This document shows positions 51,237 to 61,325 of a DNA stretch of 64,000 bases, in pieces. The stretch is from the NCBI RefSeq assembly GCF_045348435.1, contig NZ_CP157484.1:1-64000 (forward strand), written 5' to 3'. This stretch comes from Alsobacter sp045348435 (GTDB lineage Bacteria > Pseudomonadota > Alphaproteobacteria > Rhizobiales > Beijerinckiaceae). The notes under the pieces were generated by a model. That model did not search any database. It was not told where the DNA came from and saw only the letters and a program-made list of their open reading frames with translations. The number at the start of each line of letters is the position of its first letter. The first letter of the stretch is position 1. The position numbers and the translations under genes are program-made.

Positions 51237-51620
51237 CTATGCTCGGTCATGCGTTGAGGATTCAGGGTCAGGGTAGCTCAGCAACATGGTTTCGAGCGCT
51301 TTGACCAGAGGCGGAAGGTCGTCACGGACCGTTTTCCAGATCACACCCATGTGCAGATCCTCATAGCCATGAGCGATCCGATCTCGCATCCGGGCCATGC
51401 TGATCCATGGGATGTCGTCATGGCCCCGCATGGCGTCGGGCGCCACGGCGAACAAGCGCTTTGCATTTTCACCGATCACGATCAGGCACATCGACACAGC
51501 GTGCTGCGTCTTCTCGTCAATCAGAAAATCTTGGTCGGATAGGCCTTCGACAAAGATGATCGCGTCACGAGCCGCCTTGGCCATGAGCTCGATGTAGAGG
51601 CCCGGATCGCCACCCCTCAT
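51237..51620 (-). CDS. hepT: HepT-like toxin (HEPN/DUF86 ribonuclease)
   Basis: A 127-residue HEPN-fold RNase of the HepT/MntA toxin-antitoxin family. The catalytic RX4HXY motif appears as RDRIAHGY in RMRDRIAHGYEDL, and the family body reads FVEGLSDQDFLIDEKTQHAV and IVIGENAKRLF. In characterised pairs the antitoxin adenylylates the tyrosine of this motif to silence the toxin. Start ATG 51620 overlaps the antitoxin gene stop by 4 nt. It lies inside the dnaK-dnaJ operon. Confidence 0.85.
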   Translation of the reverse strand: MRGGDPGLYIELMAKAARDAIIFVEGLSDQDFLIDEKTQHAVSMCLIVIGENAKRLFAVAPDAMRGHDDIPWISMARMRDRIAHGYEDLHMGVIWKTVRDDLPPLVKALETMLLSYPDPESSTHDRA

Positions 51621-51907
51621 AGAGGCTTCGCCTCAGCGAGCACCCGTCCCTTGATGCGGCGGTGCAGTTCTTCGGCGATCACGAGATCGACCTTCTTGCC
51701 GAGCAGGCGCTCGAGTTCGATCTCCAGCCCGCAGATCTGAAACAAAGTCAGCCCAGGCAATGGGTCTATCAGGAGGTCGACGTCACTATTTTCGTCGTCT
51801 TCCCCGCGGGCTACGGAGCCGAAAACCCTGAGGTTGGACACCGGGTATCCCGACACTGTGCTGATCACAGCATCGCGGTTGGAAGCCAGCGCAGCAGACG
51901 GTCGCAT
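51617..51907 (-). CDS. mntA: MntA-like antitoxin (minimal nucleotidyltransferase)
   Basis: A 96-residue NTase. The GSX10DXD motif is exact: FGSVARGEDDENSDVDLLID. The rest includes LFQICGLEIELERLLGKKVD and VIAEELHRRIKG. Antitoxins of this family AMPylate HepT. The ATG at 51907 follows GGAGGGCGAC; the 16-codon in-frame extension has no ribosome-binding site. It lies 52 nt after the dnaK stop. Confidence 0.86.
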   Translation of the reverse strand: MRPSAALASNRDAVISTVSGYPVSNLRVFGSVARGEDDENSDVDLLIDPLPGLTLFQICGLEIELERLLGKKVDLVIAEELHRRIKGRVLAEAKPL

Positions 51908-51959
51908 GTCGCCCTCCATGCGAATGGCGGCCGGCGCGCAGCCGGCCGCCATCATCGCA

Positions 51960-53873
<1,914 letters not shown>

Positions 53874-54186
53874 GGTGGTAGTCCCCTTTTGCGGCGAGAC
53901 CGCCGAGCCCCGAAAGCGCTCCGGCTGAAGGCTTTCCGTCACGCCTCGACCGAGGCGGGACCGAGAGCCAGATCCCCTAGGTTTGGCGGGTATTCCCGCA
54001 GTCGCCGGGTATATAAGGAGGGCTGAACGGGCCTGCAAGGCGAGACGGCGAACCGGTTCCGCCCGGGCCCGCGACGCAAGAAGGCCACACCTCGACAGGT
54101 TCTCCGGACCTCCACCCAACGGGCGATTCGCGACGACTGTAGGGCATGATACATTCTGCGCTGTCTTTCAGCCCCGAGCGACCCCT
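53874..54186. other. Divergent upstream region of dnaK
   Basis: About 313 bp between dnaK (minus) and the LprI-like gene (plus). It must carry both promoters. A TATATAAGGAGG stretch at 54011-54022 is AT-rich; I found no clear RpoH consensus or CIRCE by eye. Confidence 0.4.
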
Positions 54187-55164
54187 TTGAACCGACCCCT
54201 CGCGATCGCATTCTCAGCCTTGGGCCTCGCGGCCCTCGTGCTGCGCCCGGACATGGCGGCCGCCCAGCTCGTGCTCCCCGGAGCGGGACCCGGGACCGCG
54301 ACCGGCGCCGTCCAGCCCGCCGCCCCCGTCCCGTCCGCCCCCAAGCCGCCTCCCGGCCCGGTCGTGGTGAAACTCGTCGGCGAGGAGAGCGTGGTCGGCA
54401 AGACGCTGATGCTGAACGGCGCGCGCGGCAAGCTGCAGATCGAGCGCAAGGACAAGAGCGCCCTGCAGGCCACCCTGATCGGCGTCGGCGAGAAGATCTC
54501 CGATCCGTCGCAGGCCTGCGGCGTCGATCTCGGGGGAGGGCGCCCGCTCGACCTGACGCCCGCCGGCCGGCCCGAGGGCGTGATCCGGCTGTCGCTGGAC
54601 GCTCCCTCCTGCCCGCTCACGCTGGACGTGCTCGACGGCGCGGTCCTGGTGCGCGGGGCGGGAGCCGCCTGCACGTTCAAGGACGCCGATTGCCGCGTCG
54701 AGGCGCGCGGCCTGTGGGGTCCTGCCCCGGCGACGTTCGAAGGCCAGAAATGGATCGAGAGCGACCGTTCGCGCGCCGACAAGGCGGTGCGCGAGAACTT
54801 CAAGGCGCTGATCCATCGCACCCAGGGCAAGCAGGAGATCAAGGCCGTCGCCGCCGAGCAGGCCGGCTTCACCTCCGAGCGCGAGACGGTCTGCCGCGAC
54901 TACGCCCGGGAGGCGGCTCACGGCTATTGCGCCTCGCGCTACACGGAGCTGCGCGCCGCCGGGCTCGCCGCCCGCCTCAATCGCCTGGACGGCAAGCCGG
55001 AGGGCGCGGTCGTGGCCGCCGCCAAGCCCCGCAAGCCCAAGCCCAAGCCGGACGCCGCGACGACGGTGGGCGAGGTCCCGACGAGCGCGCCCGCCCTCGC
55101 CCCCGCGCCTCCGCCCCAGGCGGCGGCCCCGGCGCGAAAGTCGCTGTTCGACATCTTCCGCTGA
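54187..55164 (+). CDS. Secreted protein with LprI/DUF1311-like C-terminal region
   Basis: A 325-residue protein with a signal peptide (LAIAFSALGLAALVLRPDMAAAQ), a Pro/Ala-rich linker (SAPKPPPGP), a beta-rich middle with cysteines (QACGVDLGGGRP, APSCPLTLD, AACTFKDADC) and a helical C-terminal block VRENFKALIHRTQGKQEI, VCRDYAREAAHGYCASRYTEL that resembles the LprI-like (DUF1311) pattern. It ends in a Pro/Ala/Lys tail. TTG start at 54187; no better start exists in frame nearby. Function unknown. Confidence 0.6.
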   Translation: MNRPLAIAFSALGLAALVLRPDMAAAQLVLPGAGPGTATGAVQPAAPVPSAPKPPPGPVVVKLVGEESVVGKTLMLNGARGKLQIERKDKSALQATLIGVGEKISDPSQACGVDLGGGRPLDLTPAGRPEGVIRLSLDAPSCPLTLDVLDGAVLVRGAGAACTFKDADCRVEARGLWGPAPATFEGQKWIESDRSRADKAVRENFKALIHRTQGKQEIKAVAAEQAGFTSERETVCRDYAREAAHGYCASRYTELRAAGLAARLNRLDGKPEGAVVAAAKPRKPKPKPDAATTVGEVPTSAPALAPAPPPQAAAPARKSLFDIFR

Positions 55165-55181
55165 TCCGGCGCCCGCGGGGC

Positions 55182-56078
55182 TCAGCCCGCCGCGGTCTGG
55201 CCCGCCTCCCAGCCCAGGATGGCCTGCTTGCGGGTGAGGCCCCAATGGTAGCCCGTGAGCGCGCCCGAGCGGCCCAGCACGCGGTGGCAGGGCACCACGA
55301 AGGAGATCGGGTTGCGCCCGACGGCGGCCCCGACCGCGCGGGCGGCCTTCGGCTTGCCGATATGGCGGGCGATGTCCGAATAGGTGGTCGCCCGTCCCAT
55401 CGGGATGCGCAGCAGCGCCTGCCAGACGCGGACCTCGAAATCGGAGCCGATCAGCACGACCCGCAACGGAGTCTCGCTGCGCCAGGCCTGCGGATCGAAG
55501 CAGCGCCGGGCGAGGTCGGCGGTGGCTGCGGCGTTCTCGGCGAACAGCGCCCGCGGCCAGCGGCGGCGCATGTCGGCCAGCGCGGCGTCGCGGTCGCCGT
55601 CGTCGACGAAGCCGACGCCGGCCAGCCCGCGCTCCGTCGCGACCACGATGGCCTCGCCGAACGGCGACGCATGGAACCCGTACGCCATGGCGACGCCGCC
55701 GCCCTCGGCCTTCCACTCGCCCGGGCTCATCGCCTCGTGGGTCACGAACAGGTCGTGCAGGCGGCCGGGTCCCGACAGGCCCACCTCATAGGCGGTGTCC
55801 AGCACGCTGGCCGAATCGCGCAGCAGCGCCCGGGCGTTGTCGAGCGTGATCGCCTGCAGGAAGGCCTTGGGGGTCAGCCCGGCCCAGCGGCGGAACACAT
55901 GGTGGAGATGCGACGACGACACCCCCACATGGGCGGCGATGTCGTCCAGCGACGGCTGCTGGCGCCAGCGTTCGGTGATGAAGGCCAGGGCGCGGCGGAC
56001 GCGGTCGTAGTCGGACAGCGGGCCGGCGTCGATGTCCGCGGCGGACAGCGGGGCGAATTCGGCGGTGGACTGAAGCAT
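55182..56078 (-). CDS. Ada-like DNA repair protein: AraC-type HTH plus O6-methylguanine methyltransferase
   Basis: A 298-residue fusion. An AraC-type HTH domain at about 30-125 (DDIAAHVGVSSSHLHHVFRRW, LLRDSASVLDTAYEVGLSG) precedes the Ogt domain with acceptor Cys264 in VVPCHRVLG. The N-terminal zinc-finger methylphosphotriester domain of full-length Ada is absent. It repairs O6-alkylguanine and may regulate a repair response. Single gene. Confidence 0.88.
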   Translation of the reverse strand: MLQSTAEFAPLSAADIDAGPLSDYDRVRRALAFITERWRQQPSLDDIAAHVGVSSSHLHHVFRRWAGLTPKAFLQAITLDNARALLRDSASVLDTAYEVGLSGPGRLHDLFVTHEAMSPGEWKAEGGGVAMAYGFHASPFGEAIVVATERGLAGVGFVDDGDRDAALADMRRRWPRALFAENAAATADLARRCFDPQAWRSETPLRVVLIGSDFEVRVWQALLRIPMGRATTYSDIARHIGKPKAARAVGAAVGRNPISFVVPCHRVLGRSGALTGYHWGLTRKQAILGWEAGQTAAG

Positions 56079-56151
56079 GGCTCTCTCCCAGGTCGCCCCA
56101 ATCTAGGGGCGGCCCGCCGCCGCCGACACCCGAAACCTGCGCGCGGCCGCG

Positions 56152-56661
56152 TCAGGGATTGTAGGTGACGCCCCGCCGCGCCTCGGCGAGGGCCGCCGAC
56201 AGCGCCGTCCCGAAACTGGCCTTCTCGTCCGGCGACAGGAACGCCGCCAGGCCGACGAACTGGCCCCGCGACACCAAAGCGAGACGCTGGACCCCGAATT
56301 CGGCGTGCTCCTCGCGGTGGAGCCGCGTCCAGGCCGGATTGAACCGCCACTCGCTCACCGGGCCGTCCACCGGCGCCTTGCGCAACAGGACCTCCAGGGG
56401 GGTGACGCTCACCTCCTCGTAGGACCGGGCCTGCGCCATGCTGGAGCGCAGCGCGAAATACAGGATGGCGACGTCCAGCCCGTAGAACCCGGCCACGGGC
56501 CAGAAACCCAGGATCAGGAACGGCACGCTGGCGACGCAGCTCGCCAGCGCGACGAGCACGAGCACCAGCCTGGCGCCGCGCAGGTCCAGCGAGCGATGCG
56601 GCGTCAGCACCGCCGAGAACACGGCCGGCGCGAAATCGGGTGGTGAATCGGACACGGACAT
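56152..56661 (-). CDS. DUF2244 family membrane protein
   Basis: A 169-residue protein with two hydrophobic helices (LVLVLVALASCVASVPFLIL and FYGLDVAILYFAL) and the DUF2244 body: FNPAWTRLHREEHAEFG, LALVSRGQFVGLAAFLSPDE. Common in alphaproteobacteria next to cytochrome oxidase or envelope genes; function unknown. ATG 56661; divergent from nth. Confidence 0.83.
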   Translation of the reverse strand: MSVSDSPPDFAPAVFSAVLTPHRSLDLRGARLVLVLVALASCVASVPFLILGFWPVAGFYGLDVAILYFALRSSMAQARSYEEVSVTPLEVLLRKAPVDGPVSEWRFNPAWTRLHREEHAEFGVQRLALVSRGQFVGLAAFLSPDEKASFGTALSAALAEARRGVTYNP

Positions 56662-56709
56662 CGCAGGTTAGCCTTGCCGCCAGACGACCCCCGAAACTAT
56701 AGGCCAGCC

Positions 56710-57585
56710 ATGCCGCCGCGTAAGCCGCTCTCCGATCACAAGGCCAAGAGACCCATTGACGCGGGGCCGGCGCCGGACGCCGGTCAGAGGGGCGTCCCGA
56801 AACCGGCGTCCCCCCAAGGCGCGGCCAAACCGAAAGGTTCCGCCAAGCCGAAGGCCGCCAAATCCAAAGCCAAGAAGGCCCCCAAGGCCCCCAAGCCGCT
56901 GGAGCCGCCGCTGGTGCGCGAGATCTTCGAGCGCTTCCGGCAGGCCGAGCCAGAGCCCAAGGGAGAGCTGGAATACGTCAATCCCTTCACCCTGCTGGTC
57001 GCCGTGGTGCTGTCCGCGCAGGCCACAGACGTCGGCGTGAACCGGGCGACCCGCGCCCTGTTCGCGGTCGCCGACACGCCGCAGAAGATGCTGGACCTCG
57101 GCGAGGACGCCGTCCGCGAGGCCATCAAGACGATCGGGCTCTTCCGCAACAAGGCCCGGAACGTCGTCGCCCTGTCGCGCCGGCTCGTCGACGAGTTCGG
57201 GGGCGAGACGCCCCGCACCCGGGAGGAACTGGAGACCTTGCCCGGCGTGGGCCGCAAGACCGCCAACGTGGTCCTGAACACGGCCTTCGGCCAGCCCACG
57301 ATCGCGGTCGACACGCATCTGTTCCGGGTGTCGAACCGCCTGCCCCTCGCGCCCGGCAAGACCCCGCTGGACGTCGAGCTCGGGCTGTTGCGCGTCATTC
57401 CGGCCGAATACCTCCAGCATGCGCATCACTGGCTGATCCTGCACGGCCGCTATGTGTGCAAGGCCCGCAAGCCGGACTGTCCGCGCTGCATCATCAGCGA
57501 CATCTGCCGCTTCGAGCCCAAGACGCTTCCCGGCCAGAGCCCGCCCGATTCGCCCGATCCGGAGGACGCGGCGCTGCCCGCGTGA
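56710..57585 (+). CDS. nth: Endonuclease III
   Basis: A 291-residue base-excision-repair glycosylase/AP lyase. Helix-hairpin-helix LPGVGRKTANVVLN with catalytic lysine, AVDTHLFRVSNRL with the catalytic aspartate, and a 4Fe-4S cluster of C-x6-C-x2-C-x5-C (CKARKPDCPRCIISDIC). It has an unusual Lys/Pro/Ala-rich N-terminal extension of about 65 residues, probably disordered and possibly DNA-binding. ATG 56710. Converges with uppP (stops 6 nt apart). Confidence 0.94.
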   Translation: MPPRKPLSDHKAKRPIDAGPAPDAGQRGVPKPASPQGAAKPKGSAKPKAAKSKAKKAPKAPKPLEPPLVREIFERFRQAEPEPKGELEYVNPFTLLVAVVLSAQATDVGVNRATRALFAVADTPQKMLDLGEDAVREAIKTIGLFRNKARNVVALSRRLVDEFGGETPRTREELETLPGVGRKTANVVLNTAFGQPTIAVDTHLFRVSNRLPLAPGKTPLDVELGLLRVIPAEYLQHAHHWLILHGRYVCKARKPDCPRCIISDICRFEPKTLPGQSPPDSPDPEDAALPA

Positions 57586-57591
57586 CCCGGC

Positions 57592-58407
57592 TCAGCCATA
57601 GACCCAGAGCGCGGCCAGGCCCGCCGAGCCGACCAGGATCCGCCACCAGGCGAACACCGCGAAGCCGTGGCGCGACACGTAGCCGAGCAGGCCCTTCACG
57701 ACGAAGAGGCCGGAGATCAGCGCCGCCACGAAGCCCAGCGCGATGATGCCGACGCCCTGCGTGTCGAGGGTCTTGTAGTTCTTCAGGAGGTCATACGCGA
57801 AGGCGCCCGCCATGGTGGGCATCGCCAGCCAGAACGAGAACTCGGCGGCGGCCCGCTTGTCGGCGCCCATCAGCATGGCGCCCACGATGGTCGCGCCCGA
57901 GCGCGACACGCCCGGGATCATCGCCAGGCACTGGGCGAAGCCGATCTTGATGTACATCGAGAGCGGGAACTGCGTGGCGTCGTGGTGCTTGGCGGTCGGG
58001 CTGCGCACGTCGACGACGAGCAGCACGAGGCCGCCGACGATGAGCGCGATGCAGACGATCAGCGGGTTGAACAGCACGCCCTTGATGAAGCCGTGCAGCA
58101 GCGCCCCGATGACGGCGGCGGGCAGGAACGCGGCCAGCACGCCGATCACGAAGTTGCGGGCCCGCGGGTCCGTGGGGAGCGCCAGCACGATCTGCAGGAG
58201 CTTGTGGAAATAGACGCCCAGGATCGCCAGGATCGACCCGAGCTGGATCAGCACCGCGAAGGTCTTGTCGAACTTGTCGTCGGCGAAGTTCAGGCCGAGG
58301 AAGTGCTCCGCCAGCAAGAGGTGCCCGGTCGACGACACGGGCAGGAACTCCGTGAAGCCTTCGAAAATCCCGAGCACGATGGCTTTCAGGGCGGAAGCGA
58401 GATCCAT
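57592..58407 (-). CDS. uppP: Undecaprenyl-diphosphatase UppP
   Basis: A 271-residue integral membrane enzyme that recycles the lipid carrier for peptidoglycan. Family motifs are GIFEGFTEFLPVSSTGHLLL at the start and MIPGVSRSGATIVGAML in the middle. About seven or eight hydrophobic helices. Start ATG 58407. The longer open frame to 58620 is a shadow of upstream non-coding DNA. Confidence 0.96.
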   Translation of the reverse strand: MDLASALKAIVLGIFEGFTEFLPVSSTGHLLLAEHFLGLNFADDKFDKTFAVLIQLGSILAILGVYFHKLLQIVLALPTDPRARNFVIGVLAAFLPAAVIGALLHGFIKGVLFNPLIVCIALIVGGLVLLVVDVRSPTAKHHDATQFPLSMYIKIGFAQCLAMIPGVSRSGATIVGAMLMGADKRAAAEFSFWLAMPTMAGAFAYDLLKNYKTLDTQGVGIIALGFVAALISGLFVVKGLLGYVSRHGFAVFAWWRILVGSAGLAALWVYG

Positions 58408-58618
58408 GGGGACGGTCCTGACTGAGGGGGGCGCCCGGGCTCTCGATGGGCCTCGGGACCTGACGTAAGCTGTGCGCGGGGGACGATTGGTGTTGTGGCG
58501 AGCGCGTCGCGGTTTTATACGCTGACCCCTCGCGACGCCACCCTGCGTGCGTCGAAACGGCCGATCGCCGCCGCCGCGGCGTCCCATGCCCCCCGTTCCG
58601 GAGACGAAGCCTCTGCCC

Positions 58619-59311
58619 ATGGCGACGCTCTTCCATCACCCTCTCTGCCCGCATTCCAGGTTCGTTCGGCTTCTGCTGGGGGAGTTCGGGATCGAAGCGT
58701 CCCTGGTCGAGGAGCGCGCCTTCGAGCGCCGCACCGAGTTCCTGGTCATGAACCCGGCCGGGACCACGCCGGTGTTCAGCGAGGAGCAGATCGGAAACGT
58801 CCCCGGCGCCTCCGTCATCGCCGAGTATCTGGACGAGACGCGCGGGCTCGCGCTGGGCGACCGGCGCCTGCTGCCGTCCGATCCCAAGGGGCGCGTCGAG
58901 GTCCGCCGCCTCGTCGACTGGTTCAATGGCAAGATGCACGCCGAGGTGACCGGCTACCTGGTCACCGAGAAGGTGTTCAAGCGCTTCATGCCCCTGGAGG
59001 CCGGCGGCGGCGCGCCCGACATGGCGGCGATCCGCGCGGCGCGGGCCAACATCCGCTACCATCTGTCCTATATCGGCTTCCTGATGCAGGGCCGAAATTG
59101 GCTCGCCGGCGACAAGCTGAGCTGGGCCGATCTCGCGGCCGCGGCGCAGCTTTCGGCGGCCGACTACCTGGGCGACGTGCCGTGGAACGAGAACGAAACC
59201 GCCAAGCACTGGTATGCGCGGGTGAAATCGAGGCCGTCCTTCCGGCCGCTGCTCGCCGACCGGGTGCTCGGAATGGACCCGGCCGAGCACTACGCGGACC
59301 TGGACTTCTGA
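58619..59311 (+). CDS. Glutathione S-transferase family protein
   Basis: A 230-residue protein. N-terminal thioredoxin-like domain (MATLFHHPLCPHSRFVRLLL, NPAGTTPVFSEEQ, ASVIAEYLDETRG) and C-terminal helical domain with NWLAGDKLSWADLAAAAQL, the GST N-capping region. It probably conjugates or reduces substrates with glutathione. Start ATG 58619 with a GGAG about 14 nt upstream; an in-frame ATG at 58586 is an alternative. Its stop overlaps the queG start. Confidence 0.88.
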   Translation: MATLFHHPLCPHSRFVRLLLGEFGIEASLVEERAFERRTEFLVMNPAGTTPVFSEEQIGNVPGASVIAEYLDETRGLALGDRRLLPSDPKGRVEVRRLVDWFNGKMHAEVTGYLVTEKVFKRFMPLEAGGGAPDMAAIRAARANIRYHLSYIGFLMQGRNWLAGDKLSWADLAAAAQLSAADYLGDVPWNENETAKHWYARVKSRPSFRPLLADRVLGMDPAEHYADLDF

Positions 59312-60429
59312 CCGGCGCGGCGCTGAAAGCCGCCCTGGCGGCGGACGCGCGCCGCGAAGGCTTCGTCTCGGTGCGGGTCACCACGCCGGACGCCATTCCG
59401 CAGGCCCCCGCCCAGCTGGAAGAGGCCCTGGCCGAGGGCCGCCACGGCGACATGGCCTGGATGGAGCAGAACCGCGACCGCCGGGCCGACCCGCGCGTGC
59501 TCTGGCCGCAGGTGCGCAGCGTCGTGATGCTGGGCGCCAGCTACGCCCCAGCGTCCGACCCCCTGGCCAGCCTCTCCCGGCGGGACCGCGGCTCCATCTC
59601 GGTCTACGCCCGGTCGCGCGACTATCACGACGTCCTCAAGGGCAAGCTGAAGCTGATCGCCGGCCGGCTTGCGGCGTCGGGCGGGGCCGACGTCAAGGTC
59701 TTCGTCGACACCGCGCCCGTCATGGAGAAGCCGCTGGCCGCCGCCGCCGGGCTCGGCTGGCAGGGCAAGCACAGCGTGCTGGTGTCGCGCGAGCACGGAT
59801 CCTGGCTGTTCCTGGGCGCGATCTTCACCACGGCCGAGCTGCCGCCGGACACTCCGGGCGAGGACCATTGCGGATCCTGCACGCGCTGCATGGCGGTCTG
59901 CCCGACGGACGCGTTCCCGCGCCCCTATCAGCTCGACGCGCGGCGCTGCGTCTCCTACCTCACCATCGAGCACAAGGGCCCGATCCCGCGCGAGCTGCGG
60001 GCGGGCGTCGGCAACCGGGTGTTCGGCTGCGACGATTGCCTGGCCGTCTGCCCCTGGAACAAGTTCGCCGAGGCCGGCCGCGAGGCCAAGCTCCAGGCCC
60101 GGGAGGATCTCGACGCCCTGCCGCTGGCGGATCTCGCCCGCCTCGACGACGCGGCGTTCCGGGCCCGTTTCGCCGGCACGCCGGTCAAGCGCACCGGCCG
60201 CGATCGCTTCGTGCGCAACGTGCTGGTGGCGATCGGCAACTCCGGATCGCCCGACCTCGCCGCCTCCGCCGAGGCGCTTCTGGACGACGCCTCCGCGCTG
60301 GTCCGCGGCGCCGCCGTGTGGGCGGTTTCGCGCCTGAGCCCGCCCGACCGCCTCTCGCGTCTCAGGGCTGCTAGGATGACCGTCGAATCCGACCCCGACG
60401 TTCTCGCCGAATGGAGCGCCGAACCTTGA
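59308..60429 (+). CDS. queG: Epoxyqueuosine reductase QueG
   Basis: A ~373-residue cobalamin- and 4Fe-4S-dependent enzyme, last step of queuosine tRNA modification. Two ferredoxin-type cluster motifs: CGSCTRCMAVCPTDAF and CDDCLAVCPW. N-terminal family block TPDAIPQAPAQLEEALAEGRHGDMAWM. No ATG, GTG or TTG occurs where homologs start; the family-consistent start is a CTG at 59308 that overlaps the upstream TGA (CTGA). The next upstream in-frame candidate is a GTG at 59182, well inside the GST gene. Confidence 0.88.
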   Translation: MTGAALKAALAADARREGFVSVRVTTPDAIPQAPAQLEEALAEGRHGDMAWMEQNRDRRADPRVLWPQVRSVVMLGASYAPASDPLASLSRRDRGSISVYARSRDYHDVLKGKLKLIAGRLAASGGADVKVFVDTAPVMEKPLAAAAGLGWQGKHSVLVSREHGSWLFLGAIFTTAELPPDTPGEDHCGSCTRCMAVCPTDAFPRPYQLDARRCVSYLTIEHKGPIPRELRAGVGNRVFGCDDCLAVCPWNKFAEAGREAKLQAREDLDALPLADLARLDDAAFRARFAGTPVKRTGRDRFVRNVLVAIGNSGSPDLAASAEALLDDASALVRGAAVWAVSRLSPPDRLSRLRAARMTVESDPDVLAEWSAEP

Positions 60430-61322
60430 ACCTCCTCGTCTTCGGCTATGGCTACACCGCGTCGGCCTTCATCCGGGCCGAGCGCAAGCGCTTCACGGAC
60501 ATCGCCGCGACGGTCAGGACGCCCGAAAAGGCCGCCTTGCTCGGCCGCGACGGGGTGCGCGGGCTGGTGTTCGACGCCGGCGTGCGCGACGCCGACCCGA
60601 CCGGCCGCGTCGATCCGGAAATCCTCGCCTCGATCGCCCAGGCGGACGCGCTGCTGGTGTCCATCCCGCCGGACGCCGAGGGCGATCCCGTCCTGCGCGC
60701 CTTCGGGGACCGGATCGGGGCCTCCGCCCCCCTGCGCTGGATCGGCTATCTGTCGACGGTCGGGGTCTATGGCGACCACGGGGGAGAGTGGGTGGACGAG
60801 AAGACGCCGCTTCGCCCGGTGAGCGAGCGGTCGGCCCGTCGCGTCCACGCCGAGGAAGCCTGGCTCGCCCTGGGGCGGCGGTCCGGCAAGCCCGTGCACG
60901 TCTTCCGGCTGTCCGGCATCTACGGCCCGGGCCAGAACGCGCTGGTCAATCTCCAGGCGCGCACGGCGCGGCGGCTGGTGAAGCCCGGCCAGGTGTTCAA
61001 CCGCATCCACGTGGAGGACATCGCCGGCGTCCTGGCCGCCTCGCTGGAGCGGCCGGGCGGCGGGATCTACAACGTCACGGACGACGAGCCCGCGCCGCCG
61101 CAGGACGTGGTGACCTACGCGGCGGGCCTGCTCGGCGTCCAGCCCCCGCCCGAGATCGCCTTCGAAACGGCCCACCTGTCGCCGATGGCCCGCAGCTTCT
61201 ACGGCGAGAACAAGCGCGTCGCCAACCGGCGCGTCCGCGACGAGCTCGGCTACGCCTTCCGGTATCCGACCTATCGCGAAGGCATGCAGGCGCTGGCCGC
61301 CGCCGGCGAGGGGCGCAGCTGA
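60426..61322 (+). CDS. NAD(P)-binding protein (YeeZ-like short-chain dehydrogenase/epimerase fold)
   Basis: A ~298-residue Rossmann protein: LLVFGYGYTASAFIRAER at the start, and YLSTVGVYGDHGGEWVDE plus FRLSGIYGPGQNAL typical of YeeZ/WcaG-type proteins. Start is TTG 60426, overlapping the queG stop by 4 nt, with GGAG 11-14 nt upstream; ATG 60411 is the other option. Function is unknown; the position suggests coupling with queG. Confidence 0.72.
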   Translation: MNLLVFGYGYTASAFIRAERKRFTDIAATVRTPEKAALLGRDGVRGLVFDAGVRDADPTGRVDPEILASIAQADALLVSIPPDAEGDPVLRAFGDRIGASAPLRWIGYLSTVGVYGDHGGEWVDEKTPLRPVSERSARRVHAEEAWLALGRRSGKPVHVFRLSGIYGPGQNALVNLQARTARRLVKPGQVFNRIHVEDIAGVLAASLERPGGGIYNVTDDEPAPPQDVVTYAAGLLGVQPPPEIAFETAHLSPMARSFYGENKRVANRRVRDELGYAFRYPTYREGMQALAAAGEGRS

Positions 61323-61325
61323 CCT

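Noticed and set aside
53983..54186. N-terminal extension of the LprI-like gene frame
   Set aside because: The extension lies in the dnaK upstream region and shows no signal peptide until the TTG at 54187.
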